Source of the DNA: BCD1 sp965230565
GTDB lineage: Bacteria; Bacteroidota; Bacteroidia; Chitinophagales; Saprospiraceae
DNA length: 64,000 nucleotides
Assembly (NCBI GenBank): GCA_965230565.1
Contig: CBDDLH010000016.1
Location: 248,001-312,000, forward strand
Direction: 5' to 3'
Shown: positions 25,936 to 35,873 of the stretch, in pieces
Layout of the letters: the number at the start of each line of letters is the position of its first letter
Position numbering within the stretch: the first letter of the stretch is position 1
Notes under the pieces: model-generated
Told to the model about the DNA's origin: nothing
Databases searched by the model: none
What the model saw: only the letters and a program-made list of their open reading frames with translations
Program-made: the position numbers and the translations under genes

Positions 25936-28900
25936 CTACCTCACAATAGCTACATCCCCCTGGAACAGCTCAATCCTACCGTCAGACAGTTCTATTTCTG
26001 CTATCCACGTGAAAACAGCCGGGTTTAGATATTTCCCTCTGAATTTACCATCCCAGCCAATGTTCGGATCATTAGGAAGGAAATCTTCTATATGAAAGAC
26101 GTTAGCTCCCCAGCGATCAAATACCTGGAAGGATTTAATTCTTTTGATATTGGTCTCTGCTGTATAAATATTCAATAAGTCATTGATCCCATCTCCATTT
26201 GGTGAAAAGGCATTAGGTACAAAAACAGAAATCCTCCGATCCACAAACAGAGTAGTAAATGCCTGGGCACTGCAACCGTCTTCCGTGAAAAGCCGAATGG
26301 TATAGCTTGTTGTATATTCCGGATTGGCTATGGTTGATAAACAGTTGGTACAACTCAAACTGTCAACAGGTGTCCATACAATGGTGTCAATTTGGGAATC
26401 AGGGATATTGACCTGTACTTCGTAAAAATAAGTTTCTCCAAGGATGATTTCAACGACATTTTCTACATCAATAATTATTTCATCAGGTTCATTTACGATG
26501 AAACTTTGTGGCCATTCGCATCCATTGGCATCCTGTACAATAACAGAGTAATCACCACCGCTGAGGTTTCCGAACAAGGCAGCGGTGGAAAAATTTCCAC
26601 CTCCGTCAAGAGAATATAGATAAGGAGATGTTCCTCCGTTTGTCAATATGGACACATAGCCGTCCTCAAGCCCAAAGCAACTCACATCTTCAATCACTAG
26701 TTCACCAGAAAGATCTTCAGGTTCCTGAATAGTTATTTCACCAGACACTTCACATCCGAATTCATCTTCTACAGAAACCTGATAAGTGCCTGCTGGCACA
26801 TTATCGATATTTTGAAGTGCAGATTGGTAATTGTTAGGGCCCAACCAGGAAAATGTAGGGTTACTTGCTATTCCGTTTACAGTAACTCCGGCTGAACCTG
26901 TATTTGCGCCGAAGCAATCAACACTATTTGCATCTATTTCAAGAGTGAATAACGGACTACTCTGTTCCAAAATGGTCGAAACATTTACTTCACAATCGTT
27001 CATGTCTGTAATTGTAACGGTGTATTCCCCAACCACTAATTCCGAAAGGTCCTCCTCTTCGGAGCCATTGGACCAATTGAAAACATAGGGACCAATACCT
27101 CCGGAAATGGATAGGTCTATCGCTCCGTCATCCTCGTCGTCACAGCTGATATTTTGTGGTAATAATGTGGCCAAAAGCGCTGTCGGTTGATCAATGTTAA
27201 TACATTCGGTAGCCTCACAATTATTCCCATCGGTTACAGTTAAACAGTATTGGCCTGCTGTCAAATTGTTAAGGTTTTGAGAGGTGCTACCATTGTTCCA
27301 ATTGAAAACAGGTGTCCCAAATGCTCCCATATTGGAAACAGAAATACTGCCATTATTACCTCCAAAACAGGAAACATCCTGTTCCTGGGTTTCAAGGATT
27401 ATTGGGTCCGGATCTTCTAAAGTTATCGATAGTTCGACAGAGCAATCATTTTGATCCAAAACGGTAACGTTGAAATTTCCGGCTTGTAAATTATTAGCCA
27501 AGGCGTTGTCGGGTAACCCGTTGTCCCAGACATATGTGTAACCAGGGGTGCCGCCAGAAGTGCCAATTTCAATTAAACCATCTGATGTCTCAAAACAAAG
27601 GGGATCCGAAAAATCGGCATTAGCTTCTAAAACTGCTGGCTCTGTTACCTCAAGATTCGAAATTACCTGACAGTCATTGGCGTCGGATATTGTCACAGCG
27701 TAATTCCCTGCCAAAAGACCCGTTGCCGTTGACGTGTTTTGATTGCCGGTAGTATTATCCCAAAGGAAATCATAGGGCATGGTTCCTCCAGAGGTTATTA
27801 CCGTTGCTGTGCCCGTAGCATTGCCGAAGCAATCTACTAAAGTCGAATCAGTTTCAACCGAAAGCTCAGCGGGCTGAGTTATCGAAATGATTTCTGAATT
27901 CAGGCAACCATTGGCATCGGTCACCTCCACTTCGTAATTTCCCTGAACAACATTGACAAGAATGGAATCTCCGGGGACATTACCCCAGCTAAACGATAGG
28001 GGAGCAACTCCATTGGCAACAGCTACTGTTAAACTTCCATCATTCAATCCAAAACAACTGATCTCAGATTCAATAACCGGTGTCAATACAAGAGAATCAG
28101 GCTGAGTTATTTCCACAGAATAAAAAATTCCACAGTTGGCATCATCCGTGACCAAAACGTCATACATGCCTGCTGCCAGGTTTGAAAAAACGCCGCTTGT
28201 GTTGCTTTGTCCCAGCAGTTCATAAGTATAACCACCACCACTTCCTCCAATAGCAGAAAGATTCATGTCCCCATCCGTGTCCCCATAACAAGTCACTGGA
28301 TTGGAGGATACCAGCGAAGGAATTGGCGCATCACAATCAGGGGTACTGCAAGTTAAGGTAGTAATTTGTCCACCACATTCATCAAAAGCCTGAACCATTA
28401 TTTCGAAGGTATCTAAAGGAGAAAGTCCGTCCAGTAGGTAGCCTAGTGGCCCGTCATTTGGACTTAGCCATCCGGCTTCATTTATATTAATCTGGTAACC
28501 AGTTGCCCCTGTAACAGATTCCCAACTAATATTGATACTATTTAGTGTAATCGAATCGCAACTTACATCAGGAGCCGGTAATGATGGAATTACTGCGATG
28601 GTCGTTGAATCAAGTGTTGAACAACCATAAGAGTCGGTCATAGTAAGGAAATAGGTGGTTGATTGGGATGGAGAGGCATCGGTTACGGGGCAATCATCAC
28701 AGCTTAGGCCGTTACTCGTTTCCCAATGATAACTCAGGTCAAGGATTGGGCTAAAAGTCATCGACCAATTTAAAAGCGTCCCCACAAAACCATTGGCATC
28801 ATCCTGAAGAACCAACTGCCAGGTACCGTTTATTTCAGAACCATAAAGGTCAGACCAATCACCCTCAGGTAAAAAATTGCCGGTAAAAGGAGCTCCTGTT

Positions 28901-30318
28901 CCGGCAGAGCCGATTACCTGTGTAGCATTTTCGGTAAAACAGGTTCCTATATAATCATCATTATTCAAGCCGTTGTCTGTAGACAATTCCAAAATATTCC
29001 CATTAGGTGCAATCAGCAGAATGTCCAGGTCATCCAGCCAGGTATGATCGATATCAAAACAAATAGACTGGATCATCCCCGGCCCTAAAATGGTGCTGCC
29101 AAAACCGGTTATGGGCATTTCAGAAACAACATTCACAAAAATCGGATCAATCACAAGGTCCGTATTGTTTTCGAAATGCGGAACAGGGAAATTGATGGGC
29201 AGCGTACCATCTATGCTAATGGTGTCGCCTTCGCAGATGGTGGTATCCGGCTCCGGGAAAATGGGTGATTCCTCAATTCCATAGGCAAGGGAAGTAGTGA
29301 TAATGGAATCACATCCATTGAATGCCATGAGTGTATCTATGTAAATTCCTGCGGTATTAACTTCAACTCCATCAGGCAGCACCACAGATTCTCCGGGACA
29401 GAGTTCATGGGTTACCGTGACTTTATTAGCTTCCTGAGCCAATTCGCAGGCAAGGGCAAAGATGTTGCAGATCAGGATGTCATTGTTGTTATTAATTCCA
29501 CTTCCGGCGGAAACAACTCCTGCGCCACCGGAACAAAAAATACCAATGTCACCTACAATGATATCATTGCTGACCAGGTCTAAAACAACAGTAGGATTAT
29601 TGTTGGCATCATGAGCCAAAACTTCATATTCTGTGGCGGGTGGGGTAGAGGTGAATACCCCTTGAAATGACCCTCCCTGATTAAAGGAATTCAGACTTCC
29701 GAAAGCTCCTTCAAAAATGGAATTTAGGGACGTTCCCGGGATTGGTGTATTAGGATTAACATTGGAATTGGTTGTAACGTATCCCCATAGATTGGCTTCT
29801 CCCTGGGTGGCGATCACAAGGTTGTTGCTACATTGAAGGGACCAATCATAAACATTTTGCAGAATTTCTTCCGGAATAAAGGATTGGCCCAGATCCATGA
29901 TCTCTGTTCCGGGTTCAATGAATACGTTGGGCAGAAAAATAATATCACATCCGACATCATTAATGGCCTGAACACTTGATACATCTTCCAGTTCAATGAG
30001 TTCGAGTTCACAATCGACGATTCCATCTGGTCCAAAATTATCAGGAGAAGTAAGTTTGGCTGTCAATGCATTCACCATAAAAGTGCCATCCAGAGAATAA
30101 CCATAGCAGGTTCCAAGGTTTGAACCACAATAATCTGCTCCAGAGAGATAGCAAAGGTCTACTTCCTCATCTACATCGCAACAGTTTTGGGCTGAAAGCG
30201 AAATACTAAGGGCAAGAAGCAAGATAATAGTACCAGTGATTCTTATCCAAGAAAACCCTATTTGAGAGCTAATGTTATGACTTAGGTTATTGGTGGAATG
30301 GAATTGGCTGACAAACAT
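25936..30318 (-). CDS. Large SprB-repeat surface protein with gliding-type (T9SS type B) C-terminus
   Basis: A 1460-residue secreted protein. Order: signal peptide (residues 1-44, ending SISLSAQ), a Cys-containing N-terminal domain (45-300), a proprotein-convertase P domain (about 395-525; CFDIDHTWLDDLDILLIAPNG, FLPEGDWSDLYGSEINGTWQL), an Fn3-like domain (about 595-660), eight SprB-type repeats (about 680-1310), and a gliding-motility-associated CTD (about 1375-1460; VPNAFSPNGDGINDLLNIYT ... FQVFDRWGANVF). Each repeat starts C-F/Y-G-x-x-D/N-G and ends with a VTDANGC-like motif followed by ITQP-like residues. SprB repeats occur in the mobile gliding adhesin of Flavobacterium, so this is likely a surface adhesin exported by T9SS. 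No T9SS machinery gene is in the window. Confidence 0.92.
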   Translation of the reverse strand: MFVSQFHSTNNLSHNISSQIGFSWIRITGTIILLLALSISLSAQNCCDVDEEVDLCYLSGADYCGSNLGTCYGYSLDGTFMVNALTAKLTSPDNFGPDGIVDCELELIELEDVSSVQAINDVGCDIIFLPNVFIEPGTEIMDLGQSFIPEEILQNVYDWSLQCSNNLVIATQGEANLWGYVTTNSNVNPNTPIPGTSLNSIFEGAFGSLNSFNQGGSFQGVFTSTPPATEYEVLAHDANNNPTVVLDLVSNDIIVGDIGIFCSGGAGVVSAGSGINNNNDILICNIFALACELAQEANKVTVTHELCPGESVVLPDGVEVNTAGIYIDTLMAFNGCDSIITTSLAYGIEESPIFPEPDTTICEGDTISIDGTLPINFPVPHFENNTDLVIDPIFVNVVSEMPITGFGSTILGPGMIQSICFDIDHTWLDDLDILLIAPNGNILELSTDNGLNNDDYIGTCFTENATQVIGSAGTGAPFTGNFLPEGDWSDLYGSEINGTWQLVLQDDANGFVGTLLNWSMTFSPILDLSYHWETSNGLSCDDCPVTDASPSQSTTYFLTMTDSYGCSTLDSTTIAVIPSLPAPDVSCDSITLNSINISWESVTGATGYQININEAGWLSPNDGPLGYLLDGLSPLDTFEIMVQAFDECGGQITTLTCSTPDCDAPIPSLVSSNPVTCYGDTDGDMNLSAIGGSGGGYTYELLGQSNTSGVFSNLAAGMYDVLVTDDANCGIFYSVEITQPDSLVLTPVIESEISCFGLNDGSLTVAVANGVAPLSFSWGNVPGDSILVNVVQGNYEVEVTDANGCLNSEIISITQPAELSVETDSTLVDCFGNATGTATVITSGGTMPYDFLWDNTTGNQNTSTATGLLAGNYAVTISDANDCQVISNLEVTEPAVLEANADFSDPLCFETSDGLIEIGTSGGTPGYTYVWDNGLPDNALANNLQAGNFNVTVLDQNDCSVELSITLEDPDPIILETQEQDVSCFGGNNGSISVSNMGAFGTPVFNWNNGSTSQNLNNLTAGQYCLTVTDGNNCEATECINIDQPTALLATLLPQNISCDDEDDGAIDLSISGGIGPYVFNWSNGSEEEDLSELVVGEYTVTITDMNDCEVNVSTILEQSSPLFTLEIDANSVDCFGANTGSAGVTVNGIASNPTFSWLGPNNYQSALQNIDNVPAGTYQVSVEDEFGCEVSGEITIQEPEDLSGELVIEDVSCFGLEDGYVSILTNGGTSPYLYSLDGGGNFSTAALFGNLSGGDYSVIVQDANGCEWPQSFIVNEPDEIIIDVENVVEIILGETYFYEVQVNIPDSQIDTIVWTPVDSLSCTNCLSTIANPEYTTSYTIRLFTEDGCSAQAFTTLFVDRRISVFVPNAFSPNGDGINDLLNIYTAETNIKRIKSFQVFDRWGANVFHIEDFLPNDPNIGWDGKFRGKYLNPAVFTWIAEIELSDGRIELFQGDVAIVR

Positions 30319-30722
30319 ATTGGGTGCAATATTTTACTGTGATTTAGGTCGAAGTCTTGAAAAAATATCGAAAAATAAGAATACTGAGAAGAAAAGAAAC
30401 AAAAAATGCTCATTAAGTGTCCAATTTGTTTGACATGATAATTTTGGTAAGGATTTTTTGCATTTAGCTCATCTCAATATCAAGGCATCCTTCCGTTAAA
30501 TAAATCAAATCTTTTCCTTAATTTCGCCACTTAATTAAAAAAAAGGTTTTCCGATAGCTGAATTATTTGTTGCCAGGGAACTTTTATTTTGAATGAGGCA
30601 TTGATCCAATAAATAAACAGAAACTAATTTTGTCCTTTAACCGGACTAGTTAAAATAAGTTGCGAGTTTTCAATCCAGTAACCAGAAACCTGAAACCAGC
30701 AACTTGAATTAATAAATTAAGT
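30319..30722. other. Intergenic region and leuS leader
   Basis: A 404-base gene-free stretch. A second -7-like box, TAATTTTG (30439-30446), lies mid-region without an obvious target. The last 90 bases are the probable leuS leader and contain degenerate ACCAG/AACC repeats (30675-30704) enclosed by AAGTTGC (30657-30663) and its complement GCAACTT (30699-30705). No open frame or tRNA-like fold was found. Confidence 0.5.
30601..30632 (+). promoter_or_regulatory. Candidate leuS promoter
   Basis: TTG at 30601-30603 and TAATTTTG at 30625-30632, spaced 21 bases, fit the Bacteroidota -33/-7 promoter. The implied leader of leuS is about 85 bases and includes the ACCAG repeat hairpin. Confidence 0.5.
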
Positions 30723-33588
30723 ATGGAATTTAAATCAGCGGAAGTAGAAAAGCACTGGAAAGAATTCTGGAGCGAGAACGGCATCTATAAGGTGAGCAAT
30801 GACTCAGATAAGCCGAAGTACTACATTTTGGACATGTTTCCTTATCCATCAGGATCTGGATTGCACGTCGGCCATCCGCTCGGATATATAGCCTCAGACA
30901 TTTTGTCGAGGTATAAAAGAATGAAAGGTTTCAATGTCTTGCATCCAATGGGATATGATGCCTTTGGTTTGCCTGCAGAACAATACGCCATTCAGACCGG
31001 AGTTCACCCTGCAAAATCGACTGCAGAGAATATTAATCGCTACCGCAGCCAATTGGATAATTTGGGCTTTAGCTTTGACTGGAGCCGTGAAGTACAAACC
31101 TGTGATCCAAATTATTACAAATGGACACAGTGGATCTTTATCCAGTTGTTCAAACACTATTACGATAATGACGCTGATAAAGCCATGCCGATTACAGTAT
31201 TGGTTTCAAGATTTGAAAAGGATGGTACCAATGGAGTAGATGCTGCCTGTTCTGAAAAATTGACCTTTACGGCTGATGAATGGAATGCCAAATCTCCTAA
31301 AGGAAAAGGATGATGTCTTGATGAACTACCGATTGGCTTTCCGCCAGGTAGGTTATGTCAACTGGTGTGAGGAGTTGGGAACTGTTTTGGCTAATGATGA
31401 GGTCAAAGATGGCGTTTCTGAAAGGGGAGGGCACCCGGTGGAACGTAAAGCGATGTTGCAGTGGTCATTGAGAACTACCGCCTATGCGGAACGTTTGTTG
31501 AAAGGATTGGACACCATCAACTGGTCCGATGCCATGAAGAAAATGCAGACCAACTGGATCGGTAAATCTGTTGGAGCCCAGATGTTCTTTGACATAGTTG
31601 GGCATGATGAACAAATCGAAATATTCACTACTCGTCCTGATACCATTTTTGGAGCGACCTTTATGGTTTTGGCACCTGAACATGAATTGGTGGCTCAGTT
31701 GACGACTCCAGAGCAAAAAGATGCAGTTGACAAGTATTTGGATTATGTGAATACCCGTTCAGAGCGAGATCGCATGTCCGATGTAAAATCTGTCACCGGG
31801 GAATTTTTGGGATCCTATGCCATGAATCCTTTCACAGAAGAAAAGATTCCTATCTGGATAGCAGAATATGTTTTGACGGATTACGGAACAGGAGCTATCA
31901 TGGCTGTTCCAAGTGACGATGACAGAGACTTTGCCTTTGCAACCAAATTTGAAATACCTATCATTGATATCATAGATAAATCCAAATATCCTGGCGCAAC
32001 CCGTCATGATAAATTGGGAATCATGATCAATTCCGGATTTTTGGATGGCATGGAAGTGCCGGATGCTATCGATGAGATCATTAGAAGGAGTGAAGAGAAA
32101 GGTATCGGTAAAAAACAAATTAACTACCGCTTGAGAGATGCCTCCTACAGCCGTCAGCGTTATTGGGGAGAACCATTCCCAATCGTTTATGATGAAGATG
32201 GAGTTGCGCATGCCATGGACGTTGAAGACTTGCCATTGGAATTGCCTGAATTGGATGATTTCAAACCCACTGCAGGAGGACAATCACCATTGGCTAGACA
32301 TAAAGAGTGGATGAATGGACAGGAAGGGTTTACCAGAGAGACAGATACTATGCCTGGATTTGCTGGTTCGTCCTGGTACTTCTTGAGATATATGGATGCT
32401 CATAATGACGAAGAATTTGCCAGCCAGGATGCCTTGAATTATTGGAAAGATGTAGATATCTATATCGGAGGTACGGAACATGCTACCGGGCACTTGTTGT
32501 ACTCGAGGACCTGGAATAAATTCTTGTACGATTTGGGTTTGGTTCCTGTGGATGAACCATTCAAGCAGTTGGTCAACCAGGGAATGATCCAGGGAGTTAT
32601 TGAATCCATTTATTTAATGAAGGACAAAAAAGATGGGTTCAACCACTTCATGTGTTCAAAATTGGCCAAGTCAAAAGGTGTTCAGGATTATGTGAAAATC
32701 CCGGTACACGTCGACTTTGTGAACGATTATGGATCAGAAGATTCCTATTTGGACACCAGCAGTATTAAAAAATTCATCGACTGGAGACCTGAGTATTCAG
32801 ATGCTATTTTTGAATGTAGTCAGGGAGTATTTCATAAAGGTGTGTTTACGCCAGCCAATGAATCTGAAGGCAACCATATGATCACCTACTCAGAGGTTGG
32901 AAAAATGTCCAAGTCAAAATTCAATGTGATCAACCCGGACGATGTAGTAGAGGAATACGGTGCTGATTGTTTCCGGATGTATGAAATGTTTTTGGGACCA
33001 TTGATGCAAGCCAAGCCATGGAATACGCATGGAATTGATGGCGTTAGTAAATTCTTGAAGCGTTTCTGGAACATGTTTTTTGATGCCAATGATAATTGGA
33101 CCATCAGAGATGATGAACCTTCTAAGGAGGAGATGAAGACATTGCATACGGCGATCAAAAAAGTCAATGAAGATATAGAAAGAATGTCCTTCAACACGTG
33201 TGTGAGTGCCTTCATGGTAGCCGTAAATGATTTGTCAAAGAAGAAATGTAATAAATCAGCTATTTTGGAACCATTGGTTCGTTTGATAGCGCCATTTGCA
33301 CCATTTATGAGTGAGGAATTGTGGCATAGGTTTGGCCATGAATCCAGTGTGCACATGGCCGATTATCCGGAGCATGATGAGCAGTTTTTGGTGGAGGATT
33401 CAGTGACTTATCCGATCGCCATTAATGGCAAAACCAGGATGACTGTAGACTTCCCGGCAGGTGCTTCCAAGGAAGATTTGGAGAAAAGCGCCCTGGAATT
33501 GGAAGAATTAAATAAGTGGATTGATGGAAAAACTATCCGCAGAGTTATTGTTGTTCCGGGAAGAATGATTAATATTGTAGTTGGATAA
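30723..33588 (+). CDS. leuS: Leucine--tRNA ligase, frameshifted by one base as read
   Basis: LeuRS charges tRNA-Leu in the cytoplasm. As read the gene splits: 30723-31313, then a +1 frame running to 33588. At 31301-31304 the bases AGGA should be AGA; removing one G (31302/31303) joins NAKSPK to EKDDVLMNYRLAF, the expected sequence, and gives about 954 residues. The HIGH motif is in PYPSGSGLHVGHPLGY, the editing domain contains FTTRPDTIFGATFMVLAPEHE, and KMSKS is in YSEVGKMSKSKFNVINPDD. Since leuS is essential and the rest is intact, a consensus error is more likely than inactivation. Leucine is written TTG in 55 of 59 cases by my count, unlike the neighbouring genes. It has its own promoter and terminator. 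Confidence 0.92.
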
Positions 33589-33636
33589 TATGATAAGTTA
33601 ATATAGCAACGTCTAGACCCATGGGTTTAGGCCCAC

Positions 33637-33678
33637 AAAAGGAGCCGCTGTTTTACAGCGTCTCCTTTTTCTTTTTGC
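33637..33678 (+). terminator. Intrinsic terminator of leuS
   Basis: AAAAGGAG-C-CGCTG and CAGCG-T-CTCCTTTTT form a 13-bp stem with one mismatch and a TTTTA loop, followed by a T-rich run. It lies about 50 bases past the leuS stop. Just before it, a near-palindrome around ACCCATGGGT (33611-33631) has no assigned role. Confidence 0.85.
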
Positions 33679-33868
33679 CTGTTCTTGCAGTAAGATTTGC
33701 ACGTAAATTCCCGTTTTTCCTTTTGTGAATTAACACTAAAGCGCTAGTTAAATTTAATTTTTTCTAAAAACTCCTAAATTTATTTTGCCAATTTCAAATT
33801 TTTCGTGTACATTGATTTCTCAACTCTGTTGGGATTTTCATTTGTTTATTTACTAAAAATCAATTCGC

Positions 33869-34579
33869 ATGTCCAAAAAAATTGAAGTTAGCGGTTATGT
33901 TATTAAGGAAGAAACGGTTCATACCTTATCGCACAGTATTATGCCTGGTACTTTTGTTGTGGAGATAAACCATCCATTTCCAGGGTATTATGCCGAGGCT
34001 ATGAAAGAATATTCGAAACCGCGTTCAGTTATTTTGATGACAAAGAAGCTGAATACCTGGGAGAGCATCCTGCGTACTTCAGAAAAGCTTAACAAATATC
34101 TCGATCTTAATTTTTATGCGAGTGCAGCCATAATGTATGTTGGCAATAAAGAGTACCATGGTATCAGGGTGAAAGGGCTGGAGAAATTTGAAGATATTGC
34201 GACTGTCCAGAAAGCCTTTGCGGATGAAGGATTTAATTTTGCAAAGGCCAGAAGTAAATTTAAGGATGATACTGTTTTGATTAAGGTCAAAAAGTTTTAC
34301 CATCTGGATGAAGTGGGGGAAGGCATCTATAAAGATGCCAGTCAGTCTGATGTGCATTTTGCTTTGATTCCCAAAAAACTTAATTGGGAATTCTTTAGAA
34401 AAATTACAGGTAAGATCAAGAACAATATCAGTGACCGCAACTATGATGTGGCCCTGGTAACCTATTATATGAATGATGGTATCCAGGATGCCTTGAGGGT
34501 ATTCAAACCCAGGATGAAAAACGAATTACTCGAAGAGATCAGGAATTCATACCTCGATTATATTGCGAAATACGATTAA
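33869..34579 (+). CDS. Uncharacterised 236-residue protein
   Basis: A soluble protein of 236 residues with no signal peptide or membrane helix. I do not recognise the family. It reads as two similar alpha/beta halves of about 115 residues: MPGTFVVEINHPFPGYYAEA near the N-terminus, and a second half beginning around FYHLDEVGEGIYKDASQSDVH, with the ending RNSYLDYIAKYD. Codon use is mixed as in ordinary genes of the window (only 4 of 17 leucines are TTG). The DUF1415 gene follows after 6 bases, so the two form an operon. Function unknown. Confidence 0.75.
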   Translation: MSKKIEVSGYVIKEETVHTLSHSIMPGTFVVEINHPFPGYYAEAMKEYSKPRSVILMTKKLNTWESILRTSEKLNKYLDLNFYASAAIMYVGNKEYHGIRVKGLEKFEDIATVQKAFADEGFNFAKARSKFKDDTVLIKVKKFYHLDEVGEGIYKDASQSDVHFALIPKKLNWEFFRKITGKIKNNISDRNYDVALVTYYMNDGIQDALRVFKPRMKNELLEEIRNSYLDYIAKYD

Positions 34580-34585
34580 CAATTA

Positions 34586-35137
34586 ATGAATCAATATATT
34601 GATCCCACCAGAAATTGGGTCCGTTCTGTGATCATAGGGCTCAATTTCTGTCCATTTGCCAAGCGTGAATTTGACAGAGGAACCATTAGATATACGGTAT
34701 TAAAAGGAAAGATCGAAGATTGCCTTGAATCACTTATCCTGGAATGTGATCTGCTTAACGGTGATGAAAGTATTGAAACTACCCTTGTGATTTTTTCGGA
34801 AGGACTGGAATCCTTTGATGATTATATTGATTTTTTGGAATTAGCTAATGATTTATTGCACCAACAAGGATATGAAGGCATTTATCAATTAGCCAGTTTT
34901 CATCCGGATTATTGTTTTCAGGGTGTTCCGGAAGATGATCCTGCCAATTTTACCAACAGGTCACCTTTCCCAATGTTACATATCATAAGAGAAGCCAGTC
35001 TGGAAAAGGCTATTTCTTTCCACCCTGATCCGGAAGGTATTCCGGAAAGAAATATTGAGTTAGCCCGGAAAATGGGCACTGAAAAGCTTAAAAGACTGCT
35101 TGCTGCCTGTTTTGATTCTTGCTTAAATCGTCAGTAA
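34586..35137 (+). CDS. DUF1415 family protein
   Basis: A 183-residue soluble protein matching the DUF1415 family: TRNWVRSVIIGLNFCPFAKREF at the N-terminus with the conserved CPFA motif, then FSEGLESFDDYIDFLELAN, YQLASFHPDYCFQGVPEDDP with a second conserved Cys, and NRSPFPMLHIIREASLEKA. The conserved Cys, His and Asp positions suggest metal or redox chemistry but no activity is established. It lies 6 bases after the uncharacterised gene at 33869. Its last 15 bases overlap the end of the convergent ZIP transporter gene. Confidence 0.85.
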   Translation: MNQYIDPTRNWVRSVIIGLNFCPFAKREFDRGTIRYTVLKGKIEDCLESLILECDLLNGDESIETTLVIFSEGLESFDDYIDFLELANDLLHQQGYEGIYQLASFHPDYCFQGVPEDDPANFTNRSPFPMLHIIREASLEKAISFHPDPEGIPERNIELARKMGTEKLKRLLAACFDSCLNRQ

Positions 35138-35860
35138 AGCAGCTGCTAATCCCAAGACGATTACTCCCATTTTTATCCACGAAACACGGTGATGGTTGGA
35201 ACTGTCCGATTCGAATAAAATGGTCGTAGAGATATGCAGAAAGGAGCCGGCGACTAATGCCAGGGCATTTTGTAATAGAGCGGCACCCGGAGATAATTGA
35301 TCAGATAAAAACGCTCCTAAAGGAGACATGGTTGAGAAAATTAAAATACATCCTATTGTAAAGGCCGGTTTTAATCCGGATTTTAACAAAAGTACAGATA
35401 ACACAAACGCAGCCGGAGCTTTATGCAATATTATTCCGAATAAAAGATGGTTGAATTCAGTATCATGACCAATATGATCGTGATTATGTTCCAAGATATC
35501 ATAATTGCTCAATGGCACCCCTTCTAAAAAGGCATGAAGGCATAATCCTAACAAAATTTGAAAAGCAAATAGCCTGTCTGCATTTTTATGAGCATGAATG
35601 TGGCCATGTTCGACACCTTGTGATAATTGGTCTAATAATAATTGCAGGAAAAAGCCACCCAAAATCCAAATCGTCGTGGTCGAATTCATAGCTCCATAAA
35701 TCCCGGGCAAAATGTGTAAAACAGTGATGCCAAGAATATATGCACCACTAAACGACAACAATAGTCTCAAGTAATTTTTCCTGTCATTTTGGAAAAACAA
35801 TCCGATTCCACCTCCGATAATTACCGATAAAAACAATAATAAATATTCCCAGATCTCCAT
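35123..35860 (-). CDS. ZIP-family metal transporter
   Basis: A 245-residue inner membrane protein with about eight helices. Helix 4 carries LHAFLEGVPLSNYD and helix 5 FGIILHKAPAAFVLS, the paired HxxxEG and HKxP metal-binding motifs of ZIP proteins. A His-rich cytoplasmic loop (VEHGHIHAHKN) precedes helix 4 and a second (LEHNHDHIGHDTEFNH) links helices 4 and 5. The likely role is uptake of zinc or another divalent metal. The PAP2 phosphatase gene ends 13 bases upstream on the same strand, so they form a two-gene unit. Confidence 0.88.
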   Translation of the reverse strand: MEIWEYLLLFLSVIIGGGIGLFFQNDRKNYLRLLLSFSGAYILGITVLHILPGIYGAMNSTTTIWILGGFFLQLLLDQLSQGVEHGHIHAHKNADRLFAFQILLGLCLHAFLEGVPLSNYDILEHNHDHIGHDTEFNHLLFGIILHKAPAAFVLSVLLLKSGLKPAFTIGCILIFSTMSPLGAFLSDQLSPGAALLQNALALVAGSFLHISTTILFESDSSNHHRVSWIKMGVIVLGLAAALLTI

Positions 35861-35873
35861 GAATTACTATTAC

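Noticed and set aside
30723..31313. leuS fragment as a stand-alone short LeuRS-like protein
   Set aside because: One-base correction joins it perfectly to the downstream frame with expected LeuRS sequence at the joint.
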